Assembly: GCA_029821735.1 (NCBI GenBank)
Contig: JALGSU010000036.1
Span: 1-64,000, forward strand
Direction of reading: 5' to 3'
Length of the DNA: 64,000 nucleotides
Source of the DNA: Candidatus Zipacnadia bacterium
GTDB lineage: Bacteria > Armatimonadota > Zipacnadia > Zipacnadales > UBA5352
Each line of letters opens with the position of its first letter. Within the stretch, counting starts at the first letter, position 1. The translations under genes and the position numbers were made by a program. This document shows positions 50,427 through 59,335 of the stretch, in pieces. A model generated the notes under the pieces. It saw only the letters and a list, made by a program, of their open reading frames with translations. It was not told the origin of the DNA and searched no databases.

Positions 50427-52781
50427 TCAGCCGCCCATGCGGGTGAGCGAGGCTGCGAACGCCAACGCCACACCAGCCAGCCCGCCGAGCACCTGAGCGG
50501 CCGGACTGGCAGCCACGCCCTCCTCGACCGGCTCTGCGGGAGCGACGCCAACGTCATCGCCCGTGTCAGTCGCGGGCGCCTGCAGGGCCTCTATCTCGGC
50601 GGCGGTGAGCGTCTCCTTGCCCTCCGTGCCGATCTGCACGACATGCCCGTTGATCAGCACCAGCAGGTTGTCTGACGCCGAGAGCATCGAGTTCACGCCG
50701 GGGAACTCGCGCGCGAGTTGGAAGTGCGCTTCGCTGAATGCCTGCACCTCAATCTCAGGCTTGAGTTCCTCTGCAGTCCCGATGCGCAGGCGACTGTCCA
50801 CCCACTGACCGGCCTGCTCGATGAAACCGCGCTGGCCGATGTTGCGGATGCCCGCCACCTGCTGCCAGTCGCCCTCTTCGTCCATATAGGCGTTCTGCGC
50901 GGACATGTTTGCAGCCTTCTGCATCGCCTGATTGTTGTCGCGCTGGCTGATTGCGTAGCCACCCATGGTCTGCGCACCGCCCGCCGCCATCGGAGCTGCC
51001 GCGCGATCGGTGGCTTCCTCGGCTGTCGCCACTTCGCCCTCTTCAGCCAGGAAGGCGGTGTACTCGGTGAGGATTCCGTACTCAGTGCCCAGCCGCACCA
51101 CCTCGTCCACCAGTTCCTTATTCTCACCTTTGAGGCGAATCTCGTCGAGCAGCCAGCCGATCTTCCGGGACGCCCACAGCACCGGAATGTACTCTGCCTC
51201 GGTCCGCTCGTTCGGGAAGAGCGCCTCGATGGCGAAATCGTGCGAGCCATCGGCGGTATGCCCGGTCAGCGTCACCGCGGTTCGGCCGCAGGTGCGCTTG
51301 TCGTAGCGCCCGAGCAGCACGATCTGCGAGCCGTGGAAAAGGTCGGGCAACTCGCGGGGGAAGAAGTCCTCGGCGGTGATCTCGCCGAAGTCCACCGCCA
51401 GGTCAGTCAGCACCGGACGGGAGATCTTCGCGTAGAAGCTCGAGACCTTGGCCTCAATCGATTCGCTGGGCCGAACGTAGGTCGCGATGCCGTTGTTCTG
51501 CAGCGACATCTTGTCGAGGAAGTGCGTGTCGACGTCATAGCCCACGCCGAAGACGAAGACGCGCGTGGCCGCCTCGGCCATCTTCTCGCGCCGGTCCTCG
51601 AGGTTGCTGAGGATGCTGCCCAGATCGGTCTCGCCAGCGGTCGGGAGCCCGTCGGTGAGCATCACGATGTAGTTGGGCCGGTTCGCCCGCCGACGCTTCA
51701 TGGCCAGCGCCATCGCCGCGTCAATGTCGGTCGAGCCGGTCGCCTCCAGGCCGGAGATCCAGTCGCGTGCAGCCTTGATCCGGGCGGGCTTGGCCTCGCT
51801 CAGCGAGCTGCCGAAAGACTTCACGTTGTCGCTGAAGGAGATGATCTCGAATTCGTCCTCGGGTTCGAGCGAGTTGACGCAGAAGGTCAGCGCCTCGCGC
51901 GCCTGCTCGATCTTCTCGCCACTCATCGAGCCCGAACGGTCGATCACGAAGACTACGTTCTTGGGCACCGACGCCTGTTCACGCTCAACCGTGGGCGCCG
52001 CCAGGAGCATGAAGAAGCCGTCCTCGCCCTTCTCCTTGTAGGTCAGCAGGTGAGTCCCGATGGCGCTTGAGGAAACCGAGTAGTACAGCCGCAGATCCCG
52101 GTCGGGCCTGGTATCGTTTTCCTCGTAGGACACCGTCGCGTGTCGCTGGTCAGTCTTGTCCACGTCCACGTTGTGGCTCGGACAGTAGATGCTGGCGATG
52201 GGATCCTTGGAGACGATACTGCAGTTGAAGACCGTCTCCTTCACCGGCTTGTTGGAGAACTGCTCGGTGCTGAGCGGGTAGACGTATTCGACGATGTCGG
52301 CGTCGAAGCTCAGCAACTCGGAGTAGGTGATCTCGATGCGCCGCTCGCCGCCGGCAGGTATCGGGTAGATGCGGGCCTGGTAGGTGTTGTTGCCCACATA
52401 CTGAAACAGCGCCGGGTCCTTGCGCTGGCGCATAATCTCCTCGTAGATGCGGACGGCCTCGTCCTTTTCGTAGAGTTTGGCCTCCATGCGCTTGCCGTCG
52501 GCCACCACGGCGAAGTCCCGCACCACGGAGTTGGCAGGCAGCGGGAAGAGGTAGGTGGCCTCGACCTCGCGGTCGGCCTCGTTGATGAACACCTGGTCGA
52601 TGTGTGTGGTGGAGACCTGATCCTCAATCTCCACGGTCACGTGGTGGTATTTCACGGTGAAGTTCGGGACTTCAGGCATGGGCCTGTCGGGCGGTCCGGG
52701 GATGAGCATTCCGTCTGCCCCCGCAACGGCAGCGATCGTCAAAATCAGCGTCACGGCCAGCAGTACCCGTTCTGTCCTCAT
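50427..52781 (-). CDS. Secreted/anchored VIT and von Willebrand factor A domain protein
   Basis: This 784-residue protein has a signal peptide ('LAVTLILTIAAVAGA'). Residues about 35-165 form a VIT domain ('HVTVEIEDQVSTTHIDQVF', 'YLFPLPANSVV'), as in inter-alpha-trypsin inhibitor heavy chains. Residues about 270-450 are a vWA domain with an intact MIDAS ('VFVIDRSGSMSG', DxSxS near 280; 'LTDGLPTAG'). The C-terminal 300 residues include an Ala-rich and Gln-rich linker and end in a hydrophobic helix ('LGGLAGVALAFAASL') that may anchor it. It is probably an adhesion or surface-scaffold protein. The start has GGAGG. It is divergent from the heavy-metal exporter. Confidence 0.88.
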   Translation of the reverse strand: MRTERVLLAVTLILTIAAVAGADGMLIPGPPDRPMPEVPNFTVKYHHVTVEIEDQVSTTHIDQVFINEADREVEATYLFPLPANSVVRDFAVVADGKRMEAKLYEKDEAVRIYEEIMRQRKDPALFQYVGNNTYQARIYPIPAGGERRIEITYSELLSFDADIVEYVYPLSTEQFSNKPVKETVFNCSIVSKDPIASIYCPSHNVDVDKTDQRHATVSYEENDTRPDRDLRLYYSVSSSAIGTHLLTYKEKGEDGFFMLLAAPTVEREQASVPKNVVFVIDRSGSMSGEKIEQAREALTFCVNSLEPEDEFEIISFSDNVKSFGSSLSEAKPARIKAARDWISGLEATGSTDIDAAMALAMKRRRANRPNYIVMLTDGLPTAGETDLGSILSNLEDRREKMAEAATRVFVFGVGYDVDTHFLDKMSLQNNGIATYVRPSESIEAKVSSFYAKISRPVLTDLAVDFGEITAEDFFPRELPDLFHGSQIVLLGRYDKRTCGRTAVTLTGHTADGSHDFAIEALFPNERTEAEYIPVLWASRKIGWLLDEIRLKGENKELVDEVVRLGTEYGILTEYTAFLAEEGEVATAEEATDRAAAPMAAGGAQTMGGYAISQRDNNQAMQKAANMSAQNAYMDEEGDWQQVAGIRNIGQRGFIEQAGQWVDSRLRIGTAEELKPEIEVQAFSEAHFQLAREFPGVNSMLSASDNLLVLINGHVVQIGTEGKETLTAAEIEALQAPATDTGDDVGVAPAEPVEEGVAASPAAQVLGGLAGVALAFAASLTRMGG

Positions 52782-52883
52782 GGCAGCGACCTCCACGCGC
52801 GCTTTACTATCATCGGTAGTTATGACGCGAGCACGCCGATGAAGGTTCCAGAGAATTTTCGGCGGCGCTGCTCCCGCGGGTTT

Positions 52884-52960
52884 CGCAGGTCGCCGCGCGC
52901 CTGCGGGGAACTGTGCCGCGACCCTTACCGAGCCTGCGAGCGGAGGTCAGCCATGATCGA
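52884..52960 (+). repeat. Duplicated leader, copy 1 (5' region, SD and start of the exporter gene)
   Basis: This 77-bp sequence is repeated at 54216-54292 with one mismatch (52893 C against 54225 G). It contains the GCGGAGG ribosome site, the ATG and the first codons, so both proteins begin MIEI. Within it CGCAGG (52884-52889) can pair with either of two CCTGCG copies (52900-52905 or 52933-52938), and GGTCG (52888-52892) can pair with CGACC (52919-52923). Confidence 0.93.
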
Positions 52961-54125
52961 GATCACTGGAATACTGCTGCAATCGGCTGAGGATTCCTTC
53001 CTGCAGGTGGGCGTGTTCGTCGGGGCGTTGTTGCTGTTCTTCGGCTACCTCAACTACCGCACAGCGGGCGCAGTCGTGAACTTGATCGCCGAGCAGAAGC
53101 GGTTGCAGGTGGTCATAGGCGCCGCGTTCGGTATGTCGCCGGGCTGCGGTGGGGCGATCTTCGTGATGCCGCTCTACGTGCGCGGGGTGGTGACCTTCGG
53201 AACAGTTGTAGCTACTCTGATCTCCACCATGGGCGACTCCTCATTCGTGATCATCGCCCGGATGCCGAAGCAGGCATTGTACATCCACCTGATCTCGTTC
53301 GTGGTCGGTGTCATCAGCGGCTATATCGTCGACGCGTTGGGCATCGGCAGTAGTCTTGTGCAGGCCGCCAAGGAACCGCCAGCGCCTGCGGCAGAACAGA
53401 GCGAGGCCGAACCCCAACCCGCATCACGGTATCCGCACATCGGCCACGAGGCTGGGGACGCCGTCAGCAGCGCGCTGCACCCAGAGAACAGAGAAGTCCA
53501 GGGCAGCCTCGGGTACGAAATCACGCACCGCGGCTGGCCCGTCTACTGGGTGGGCGCCACGCTGGGACTGATCGTGGGCTTCCTGCTGCTCTGCCAGCTT
53601 GACGTGAACCAATGGGTGGGCTTCAATCTGACGCGGGTGGTGGGGCTGGGCGGCGCCGTCCTCTCGGTCATCTGGCTGGTGGCAGGCCGACACACCGTCG
53701 CGGACGACACACACGGCGAAGCCGAGGAGAAAGCCGCATCGCTCACAGAGACCCTCGTCCACAACGCTCACGAGACGGCATTCGTCACGTTCTGGGTCTT
53801 CGTGGCCTACAGCATGTATGCGATATTGATGCACGTAACGCACCTGGACCTGCAACTGCTGGTCGAGCAAAGCGGCGTCTGGCCCGTCATCGTCTGCGCG
53901 TGTATCGGGCTGATACCGGGCTGCGGGCCCCAGATCGTCACGGTGACCCTTTACATCCAGGGGATCATCCCGTTCTCGGCACTGGTGGCCCACACGATCA
54001 GTCAGGACGGTGATGCGCTGTTTCCGATGATCGCGATGCACCCGCGCGCCGCACTTCTGGCGACGATCACGACCACAGTCCCCGCCATACTGCTGGGCGT
54101 GCTGCTCTACTGGGCCGGCCTGTAG
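52953..54125 (+). CDS. Putative manganese/heavy-metal exporter (ArsP_2-like 10-TM family)
   Basis: This 390-residue membrane protein consists of two halves of about five helices. The halves have matching signature loops 'GMSPGCGGAIFVMPLYVRG' and 'GLIPGCGPQIVTVTLYIQG', and a charged cytoplasmic linker (about residues 135-190) lies between them. This is the layout of the putative 10-TM heavy-metal exporter family annotated as a manganese transporter or arsenic efflux protein. The paired PGCG loops probably line the path. The cargo is not proven. The ATG and its SD lie within a 77-bp leader that is repeated before the next gene. It is divergent from the VIT/vWA gene. Confidence 0.8.
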   Translation: MIEITGILLQSAEDSFLQVGVFVGALLLFFGYLNYRTAGAVVNLIAEQKRLQVVIGAAFGMSPGCGGAIFVMPLYVRGVVTFGTVVATLISTMGDSSFVIIARMPKQALYIHLISFVVGVISGYIVDALGIGSSLVQAAKEPPAPAAEQSEAEPQPASRYPHIGHEAGDAVSSALHPENREVQGSLGYEITHRGWPVYWVGATLGLIVGFLLLCQLDVNQWVGFNLTRVVGLGGAVLSVIWLVAGRHTVADDTHGEAEEKAASLTETLVHNAHETAFVTFWVFVAYSMYAILMHVTHLDLQLLVEQSGVWPVIVCACIGLIPGCGPQIVTVTLYIQGIIPFSALVAHTISQDGDALFPMIAMHPRAALLATITTTVPAILLGVLLYWAGL

Positions 54126-54215
54126 GCGACCCGCCAAGCCCCCCATGATGACAGCAGCCTGCTGACACGCTTGAGCCGCGTGCGGCTGGCGCGAGAATGA
54201 CCATGACTTCCTGCG

Positions 54216-54292
54216 CGCAGGTCGGCGCGCGCCTGCGGGGAACTGTGCCGCGACCCTTACCGAGCCTGCGAGCGGAGGTCAGCCATGATCGA
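54216..54292 (+). repeat. Duplicated leader, copy 2 (5' region, SD and start of the propeller gene)
   Basis: This copy differs from 52884-52960 at one position and is in the same orientation, 1332 bp away. The two copies flank exactly the exporter gene. The identity ends within the first few codons downstream, and sequence upstream of the repeat is unrelated between copies. Confidence 0.93.
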
Positions 54293-55649
54293 AATCAGCA
54301 GTCGCGTCGAGCCCTTCGTTGACGATTACCTCATCGAACGCATGGACAACGCCAGTCTGCGCCTGCACCCGCCCGTGTACGAGGACGTGTCGATTCAGCT
54401 CGACAGACCGTGGGAGGGCCTGCTGTGCGGCTATCCGGCGATTCTCAGCGATGAGCGGGGCCACCATCTGTATTATCGTGGCTGGCCCGACCAGAGCGGG
54501 ATCGCGTACGTGTGCGTGGCCGACAGCGAGGACGGAATCACCTGGACGCGGCCGTCGCTGGGGATGATTGAGGTGGATGGGTCGACGGCGAACAACGTGC
54601 TGATGTCAGACGAGACCATGGCGGGCTCGCGAGGCGCGCACAACTTCTGCCCGTTCCTCGACACCAATCCTGACTGCCCGCCCGAGCAGCGGTACAAAGG
54701 CCTCGCCTACGGTGAGCACGAGAACGCCGCCGAGGGCAAACAGGCTACGCTCGTCGGCTACGTATCGCCAGACGGCCAGAGCTGGACTGCGCTGCGAGAC
54801 GGTGAGCCGCTGATCGTGGCCCCGAAGGAGTTCCCGCATTTCGACAGCCAGAACGTCCCGTTCTTCGATGAGGTGCGCGGCGATTACGTGCTCTACGCTC
54901 GCGAGTTCTTCGAGGGCGTGCGGTCGCTGCGGTCTGCCAGTTCGCCGGATTTCCTGAACTGGTCGGAGTTCGAGCACGCCGATTTCGGCGATGCGGCCAT
55001 CGAACATCTCTACACGAATTCGACGGTACCCCACCCAGGAGCGCCGCACATCCATATCGCGTTCCCGAAGCGCTTTGTGCCGGACCGGAAATTGGTGGAG
55101 GATTGGCCGACCGGCGGGCTGAGTGAGGCCTGTCTGATGACCACTCGGGACCGAGTCCGCTGGCACAGGCATATGGAGGCTTTTATCAGGCCTGGCTTGG
55201 GCCGCGAGGGTTGGACCGAGCGCAACTACATGATCACGCGCGGGCTCGTGGAGATGGGCGATTCCTACTCGATTTACTGGATGGAGGGGTATCGGTCGGC
55301 GGCGGTGAGGATCGTGCGCGGGACAGTGCGGCGAGAGGGCTTCGCGTCCGTGAATGCGCCGTACGCGGGCGGAGAGATGCTCACGCGGCCGATCAGCTTC
55401 GAGGGGACCGAACTGGTCCTGAATCTGGCCACGTCGGCGGCGGGCTCGATTCGCGTCGAGATACAGGACCAGGCCGGAGTGCCGGTACCGGGTCTGAGCA
55501 TGGAGGATTGCGACGAGATTTACTGCAACGAACTGGAGCGAGTCGTGACTTGGGGCGAATCCGCAGATCTGTCTACGTTGGCCGGTACGCCCATCAGGCT
55601 GCGATTCACGATGATGGACGCGGACCTGTACTCGATCCGATTCCAGTAG
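54285..55649 (+). CDS. Five-bladed beta-propeller glycosidase-like protein (GH32/GH43/GH130 type)
   Basis: This 454-residue protein has no signal peptide. It shows propeller blade patterns 'GYPAILSDERGHHLYYRGW', 'AYVCVADSEDGITWTRPSLG', 'PEQRYKGLAYG', 'GYVSPDGQSWTAL' and 'NVPFFDEVRGDYVLYAREF', typical of GH32/GH43/GH130-like folds and common in planctomycete and armatimonad genomes. A short C-terminal beta-sandwich follows. An N-terminal 'EPFVDDYLIE' supplies a likely catalytic Asp. The substrate is unknown. It shares its leader, SD and first four residues with the exporter upstream, which suggests common control or recent rearrangement. Confidence 0.72.
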   Translation: MIEISSRVEPFVDDYLIERMDNASLRLHPPVYEDVSIQLDRPWEGLLCGYPAILSDERGHHLYYRGWPDQSGIAYVCVADSEDGITWTRPSLGMIEVDGSTANNVLMSDETMAGSRGAHNFCPFLDTNPDCPPEQRYKGLAYGEHENAAEGKQATLVGYVSPDGQSWTALRDGEPLIVAPKEFPHFDSQNVPFFDEVRGDYVLYAREFFEGVRSLRSASSPDFLNWSEFEHADFGDAAIEHLYTNSTVPHPGAPHIHIAFPKRFVPDRKLVEDWPTGGLSEACLMTTRDRVRWHRHMEAFIRPGLGREGWTERNYMITRGLVEMGDSYSIYWMEGYRSAAVRIVRGTVRREGFASVNAPYAGGEMLTRPISFEGTELVLNLATSAAGSIRVEIQDQAGVPVPGLSMEDCDEIYCNELERVVTWGESADLSTLAGTPIRLRFTMMDADLYSIRFQ

Positions 55650-55687
55650 TCAGAAGCAAATCGAGGCGAGGCGGCCCGGGGCGGAAT

Positions 55688-55716
55688 TTGACCGCACCGA
55701 TTCGCTTTGCTACAAT
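55688..55716 (+). promoter_or_regulatory. Sigma-70 promoter of gatCA
   Basis: TTGACC (55688-55693), a 17-nt spacer and TACAAT (55711-55716) lie 75 nt upstream of the gatC start. Confidence 0.8.
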
Positions 55717-55790
55717 GTCGCTTCGGGGCTCGCAGACGGGTCAGAACCCCGAGAAATCCGCTTTGAGGCTCAAAAAGGGGCGTTTTTCCC

Positions 55791-56084
55791 ATGGCAGATG
55801 TATCCCGAGAAGTTGTAGAGCATGTCGCGCTGCTGGCGCGGCTGGAGCTGTCTGAAGAGGAAGTCAGCCGCCTGGAGCACGAAATGGGCCGAATCCTCGA
55901 GCACGCTAACAAGCTCCAGGACGTGAATACGGACGAAATCGAGGGCACTACCCACGTTCTACCCATCACCAACGTTTTCCGAGCCGGAGACGAAGTGGGC
56001 GATTCGCTGCCAGCCGAAGAGGCCGTGGCGAACGCTCCGCAGAGCACGGAGAACCTGTTCCGGGTACCGCGGATCGTCGAGTAG
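55791..56084 (+). CDS. gatC: Aspartyl/glutamyl-tRNA amidotransferase subunit C
   Basis: This 97-residue subunit wraps around GatA and stabilises the GatCAB complex that converts Glu-tRNA(Gln) or Asp-tRNA(Asn) to the amide form. Typical features are 'VEHVALLARLELSEEEV', 'ILEHANKLQDVNTD' and the C-terminal 'VPRIVE'. Normal length. It lies 84 nt upstream of gatA, with an inverted repeat GTTGTTA-GT-TAACAAC at 56106-56121 in the gap. It has its own promoter at 55688-55716. Confidence 0.95.
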   Translation: MADVSREVVEHVALLARLELSEEEVSRLEHEMGRILEHANKLQDVNTDEIEGTTHVLPITNVFRAGDEVGDSLPAEEAVANAPQSTENLFRVPRIVE

Positions 56085-56168
56085 CCCTACCAAGTACCTA
56101 CCAGTTGTTAGTTAACAACTCACACGCAGTACCTGACAAGCCATTGTTAACCCCACGGAGGCACCACC

Positions 56169-57629
56169 GTGAAGCTGTACGAGCTGACGGCATACGAATT
56201 GAGCGAACGCCTGGCGTCAAAAGAGACCTCGGCAGTCGAAGTTGCCCAGGCATTCATCGACAGAATTGACTCAACTGAGGATCAACTTCATTCCTTCATG
56301 CTGACCACTCCCGAGGTCGCGCTCGAGCAGGCGAAAGCGGTCGACGAAGCTCGCGCCGCGGGCGAAGAACTCGGACCGTTGGCGGGAGTCCCGATCGCGC
56401 ACAAGGACCTGCTGTGCACGAGGGGAATCCAGACCACCTGCGGCTCGAAGATTCTTGAGGGCTTCAGGCCTCCGTACGACGCCGACGTGGTGATCAAATG
56501 TCGCGAAGCCGGGATGTCGATGGTCGGCAAGACAAATATGGACGAGTTCGCGATGGGCTCGTCGACGGAGAACTCGGCGTACCAGATCACGCGGAATCCG
56601 TGGGACCTCGATTGCGTACCGGGAGGGTCTTCGGGCGGATCGGCGGCGGCGGTCACAGCCGGGCAGGCGCCGATCGCTCTGGGGACCGATACGGGCGGAT
56701 CGATTCGGCAGCCGGCGTCGCTGTGCGGGATCACCGGACTGAAGCCAACTTACGGTCGAGTTTCGCGCTACGGAGTGGTGGCTTACGCTTCGTCGCTGGA
56801 TCAGGTCGGGCCGCTGACCCGAGACGTCCGCGACGCGGCGATGATCATGAGCGTGATCGCGGGCAGCGTGCCCTCGGACGCAACCTCGGCGGACATCGCG
56901 GTTCCGGACTACCTGGCGGAGATTGAGGGCGATGTTTCGGGGCTGCGCGCGGGCGTGCCGAGCCAGCTCATCGGCGAGGGGATTGAGCCGGAGGTGCGCG
57001 ACTGCGTGCTGGCCGCGGTGAAGCAGTACGAAGAGATGGGTATCACCTGCGAAGAAGTCGAAATGCCGAACATCGATTACTCGCTCCCGGTCTACTACCT
57101 GATCGCGACCGCCGAGGCGGCGAGCAATCTCGCGCGCTACGATGGAGTGCGGTACGGGCATCGGACCGATCGAGCGGTGGACGACATCTACGATCTTTTC
57201 GCGAAGTCTCGCGGCGAGGGGTTCGGGCCAGAGGTGCGGCTGCGAATCATGCTGGGGACTTTCGCGCTGAGCGCCGGCTACTACGATGCGTACTACCTGA
57301 AGGCGCAGAAGGTGCGCACGCTGATCGTGCAGGACTTCGAGAACGCCTTCGCGGACCACGATTTCCTGATCTCCCCCACTTCGCCGACGGTTGCCTTCAA
57401 GGTCGGCGAGAAAGCCGACGATCCGCTGCAGATGAAGCTGGCGGATATCTGCACGATCCCGATCAACCTGGCGGGCATCGCGGGGCTGAACGTCCCGTGC
57501 GGGTTCGTCGACGATCTGCCGGTGGGGATGCAGCTCATGGGCAGGCCCTTCGAGGAAGACGTGCTGCTGCGCGTGGGCCACGCGTATCAGCAGGCGACGG
57601 ACTGGCACACCAAGAGGCCGGCGATGTAG
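56169..57629 (+). CDS. gatA: Aspartyl/glutamyl-tRNA amidotransferase subunit A
   Basis: This 486-residue amidase-signature enzyme releases ammonia from glutamine for tRNA-dependent amidation. The Ser-cisSer-Lys triad is visible as Lys79 in 'IAHKDLL', 'VPGGSSGGSAAAV' (cis-Ser) and 'LGTDTGGSIRQPAS' (nucleophile Ser). Length and order are normal. The GTG start has CACGGAGG. gatB is not in the window and must be elsewhere, as in many bacteria. Confidence 0.97.
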   Translation: MKLYELTAYELSERLASKETSAVEVAQAFIDRIDSTEDQLHSFMLTTPEVALEQAKAVDEARAAGEELGPLAGVPIAHKDLLCTRGIQTTCGSKILEGFRPPYDADVVIKCREAGMSMVGKTNMDEFAMGSSTENSAYQITRNPWDLDCVPGGSSGGSAAAVTAGQAPIALGTDTGGSIRQPASLCGITGLKPTYGRVSRYGVVAYASSLDQVGPLTRDVRDAAMIMSVIAGSVPSDATSADIAVPDYLAEIEGDVSGLRAGVPSQLIGEGIEPEVRDCVLAAVKQYEEMGITCEEVEMPNIDYSLPVYYLIATAEAASNLARYDGVRYGHRTDRAVDDIYDLFAKSRGEGFGPEVRLRIMLGTFALSAGYYDAYYLKAQKVRTLIVQDFENAFADHDFLISPTSPTVAFKVGEKADDPLQMKLADICTIPINLAGIAGLNVPCGFVDDLPVGMQLMGRPFEEDVLLRVGHAYQQATDWHTKRPAM

Positions 57630-57655
57630 CTGACTGGTGACGGGGTGAAGCGCAG

Positions 57656-59044
57656 ATGCGGGAGCAGGCGGAAGGGACCAGCCTCTGGCGGAGGAGCGGC
57701 GCGATTCGCTGGACCGTCTCTCTGCTGCTGATCCTTGTGGTGCCTCAGGTCACCTTGTGGGTGACGCTGGACACAATCAACGGACGCAGAGTTGAGCGTA
57801 AGTTGCAGGCGATACGGAACGCCGGTCAGCCCGTGACTATCAGCGAAGCCGCGCCCCCGCCTGTCCCCGACGACCAGAACGCCGCCGTCCTCTATCAGCA
57901 AATCCTCCGGGTGGATTTCAATCACCGACGCCAAAGCACGGACTCTCTGCTTGAGGCGACCGGGCACAGTAAGCTGATCGTGAGCGAGTTCGGCAAGGAT
58001 GGGTCGAATGCCGACCGAGCTCAGGCGGTGCTGAACGACCCGGCCATTGTCGACATTCTCGAGACGCTGGAACAGGCTTCGCTGCGGCCTGAGTGTGCCT
58101 TCCCCATTCGCTGGGAAAGTCGCATGCCAGTTCCATTACCTCACCTGATACGGCTGCTACGGGCCGCGCAGTGGCTGTCCGCGAAGGCCAGGCTGTGCAC
58201 GATAGATGGAGACCCCGATGAGGCCCTGCGCTGGCTCGGCGTGGTCTTCCGGATGTCAGACCATTGCTCCCGGGGACCGACTATCAATGCTCAGTACATT
58301 GCGGCTGCCCTCCAACGGACCGGCTTGGAGCAACTTGAGAGGACACTTTCGCAGACAACTCCCTCGGCCAAGTCGACGCGGGACGTGCTCGACTGTCTGG
58401 AACGACTGGACATCAAGGTGCGGTTCGATCAAGCGCTGCCGGGCGAGCGCGCAGAGGGCATCGACAGCTACACGCGGCTGCGGTACCCTCCCCCGCAGTC
58501 TGTCTATCCGCCCTCGCCGCGCTTCGCACCAACGAGGCTCCTCTACTGCTATCGGTTTGGGCTCTTTCGCCCTCTCTACAACGCCGATCTGAGCAAGTAT
58601 CTGACGCGCATGGAAGAGGTAATGCATCGAGCCACGCTACCATCAGCGCAGCCCACTCCGCCGCGACCGCCAAGACGCCTGCCCCGGCGCTGGGTCCCGT
58701 TCGGTCTCGATCATATGCTGCAGTTCGTGGAGTTCCTTGGCGCGCTGGACGACCTGCTGGAGATGCGCGATGTAGCGATCATGGAGAACAACATCGGCCG
58801 CGTGGCGCTGGCGTTGACCCTCTACAAGATTGAGCGCGGCGAGTACCCGGCGACGCTGGACGAACTGCAGGCGACGCTCAACTGGAAACTGCCGGAGGAT
58901 TTCTTCGCGGGCGCGGCGATGACGTATCAACGGCGGGGAGACGGGTTCTTGCTCTACAGCTTTGGAGTGGATCGGGACGACGACGGCGGAGTGAAGGGGG
59001 TGCCAAGGAATGGCGATTTGGTGTGGGAAACCAAGGTGCCATGA
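57656..59044 (+). CDS. Membrane-anchored hypothetical protein
   Basis: This 462-residue protein has one N-terminal membrane helix ('TVSLLLILVVPQVTLWVTL', residues 20-38), a helical middle and a conserved-looking C-terminal block. The block reads 'GRVALALTLYKIERGEYPAT', 'LDELQATLNWKLPEDFFAG' and 'GFLLYSFGVDRDDDGG'. That last block resembles the C-terminal module of hypothetical proteins common in Planctomycetota/Armatimonadota and of pseudopilin-like proteins (compare type II secretion GspG ends). The function is unknown. ATG 57656 is 27 nt after gatA, with GGGGTGAAG. Confidence 0.65.
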   Translation: MREQAEGTSLWRRSGAIRWTVSLLLILVVPQVTLWVTLDTINGRRVERKLQAIRNAGQPVTISEAAPPPVPDDQNAAVLYQQILRVDFNHRRQSTDSLLEATGHSKLIVSEFGKDGSNADRAQAVLNDPAIVDILETLEQASLRPECAFPIRWESRMPVPLPHLIRLLRAAQWLSAKARLCTIDGDPDEALRWLGVVFRMSDHCSRGPTINAQYIAAALQRTGLEQLERTLSQTTPSAKSTRDVLDCLERLDIKVRFDQALPGERAEGIDSYTRLRYPPPQSVYPPSPRFAPTRLLYCYRFGLFRPLYNADLSKYLTRMEEVMHRATLPSAQPTPPRPPRRLPRRWVPFGLDHMLQFVEFLGALDDLLEMRDVAIMENNIGRVALALTLYKIERGEYPATLDELQATLNWKLPEDFFAGAAMTYQRRGDGFLLYSFGVDRDDDGGVKGVPRNGDLVWETKVP

Positions 59045-59182
59045 GGGGGAAGCGGGCGTCCTCCTTCGCTCGGCAAACGACGCCGAGCTACGGACGATCT
59101 TCGCCGGGCTTCGCCCGGCTCGACAAGCTGGCGCGGGGGACAGGCTTGGGACTGAGAGAATGGCGATCGGAGAGACCAACGG

Positions 59183-59215
59183 CCGGGCCGGATACACATC
59201 ATCCGGCCCCACCTG
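59183..59215. repeat. Intergenic hairpin repeat, copy 1
   Basis: A 33-bp element recurs at 59904-59936 with two mismatches. Its core is a perfect 9-bp stem GGGCCGGAT / ATCCGGCCC with a 7-nt loop. The 59045-59335 gap holds this element, a 'GCCGGGC-TTC-GCCCGGC' hairpin (about 59106-59124) and a segment CCGCCTTACGGCAGAAG that recurs near 59767. I see no credible gene there. Confidence 0.8.
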
Positions 59216-59335
59216 GACGGCGACGACACAGGCCGGAACGGGGTCCCGCCTTACGGCAGAAGTTGGGGCAGGAATCTGCACTGCCACGGTGAAGTCAGGA
59301 ATGGGAAAGCCTATTCATGGAGGGGAGTGTTGAGC

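Noticed and set aside
52884..52960. A yybP-ykoY manganese riboswitch upstream of the exporter
   Set aside because: A GACCCTTACC-like piece is present, but the 5' GGGGAGUAG motif and the paired architecture are missing, and copy 2 lacks any further upstream element. It is kept only as an unassigned structured leader.
59010..59333. Short overlapping open frames between the hypothetical gene and the lipoprotein
   Set aside because: They lie over hairpin repeats that recur elsewhere, have no convincing ribosome site and no protein-like pattern.
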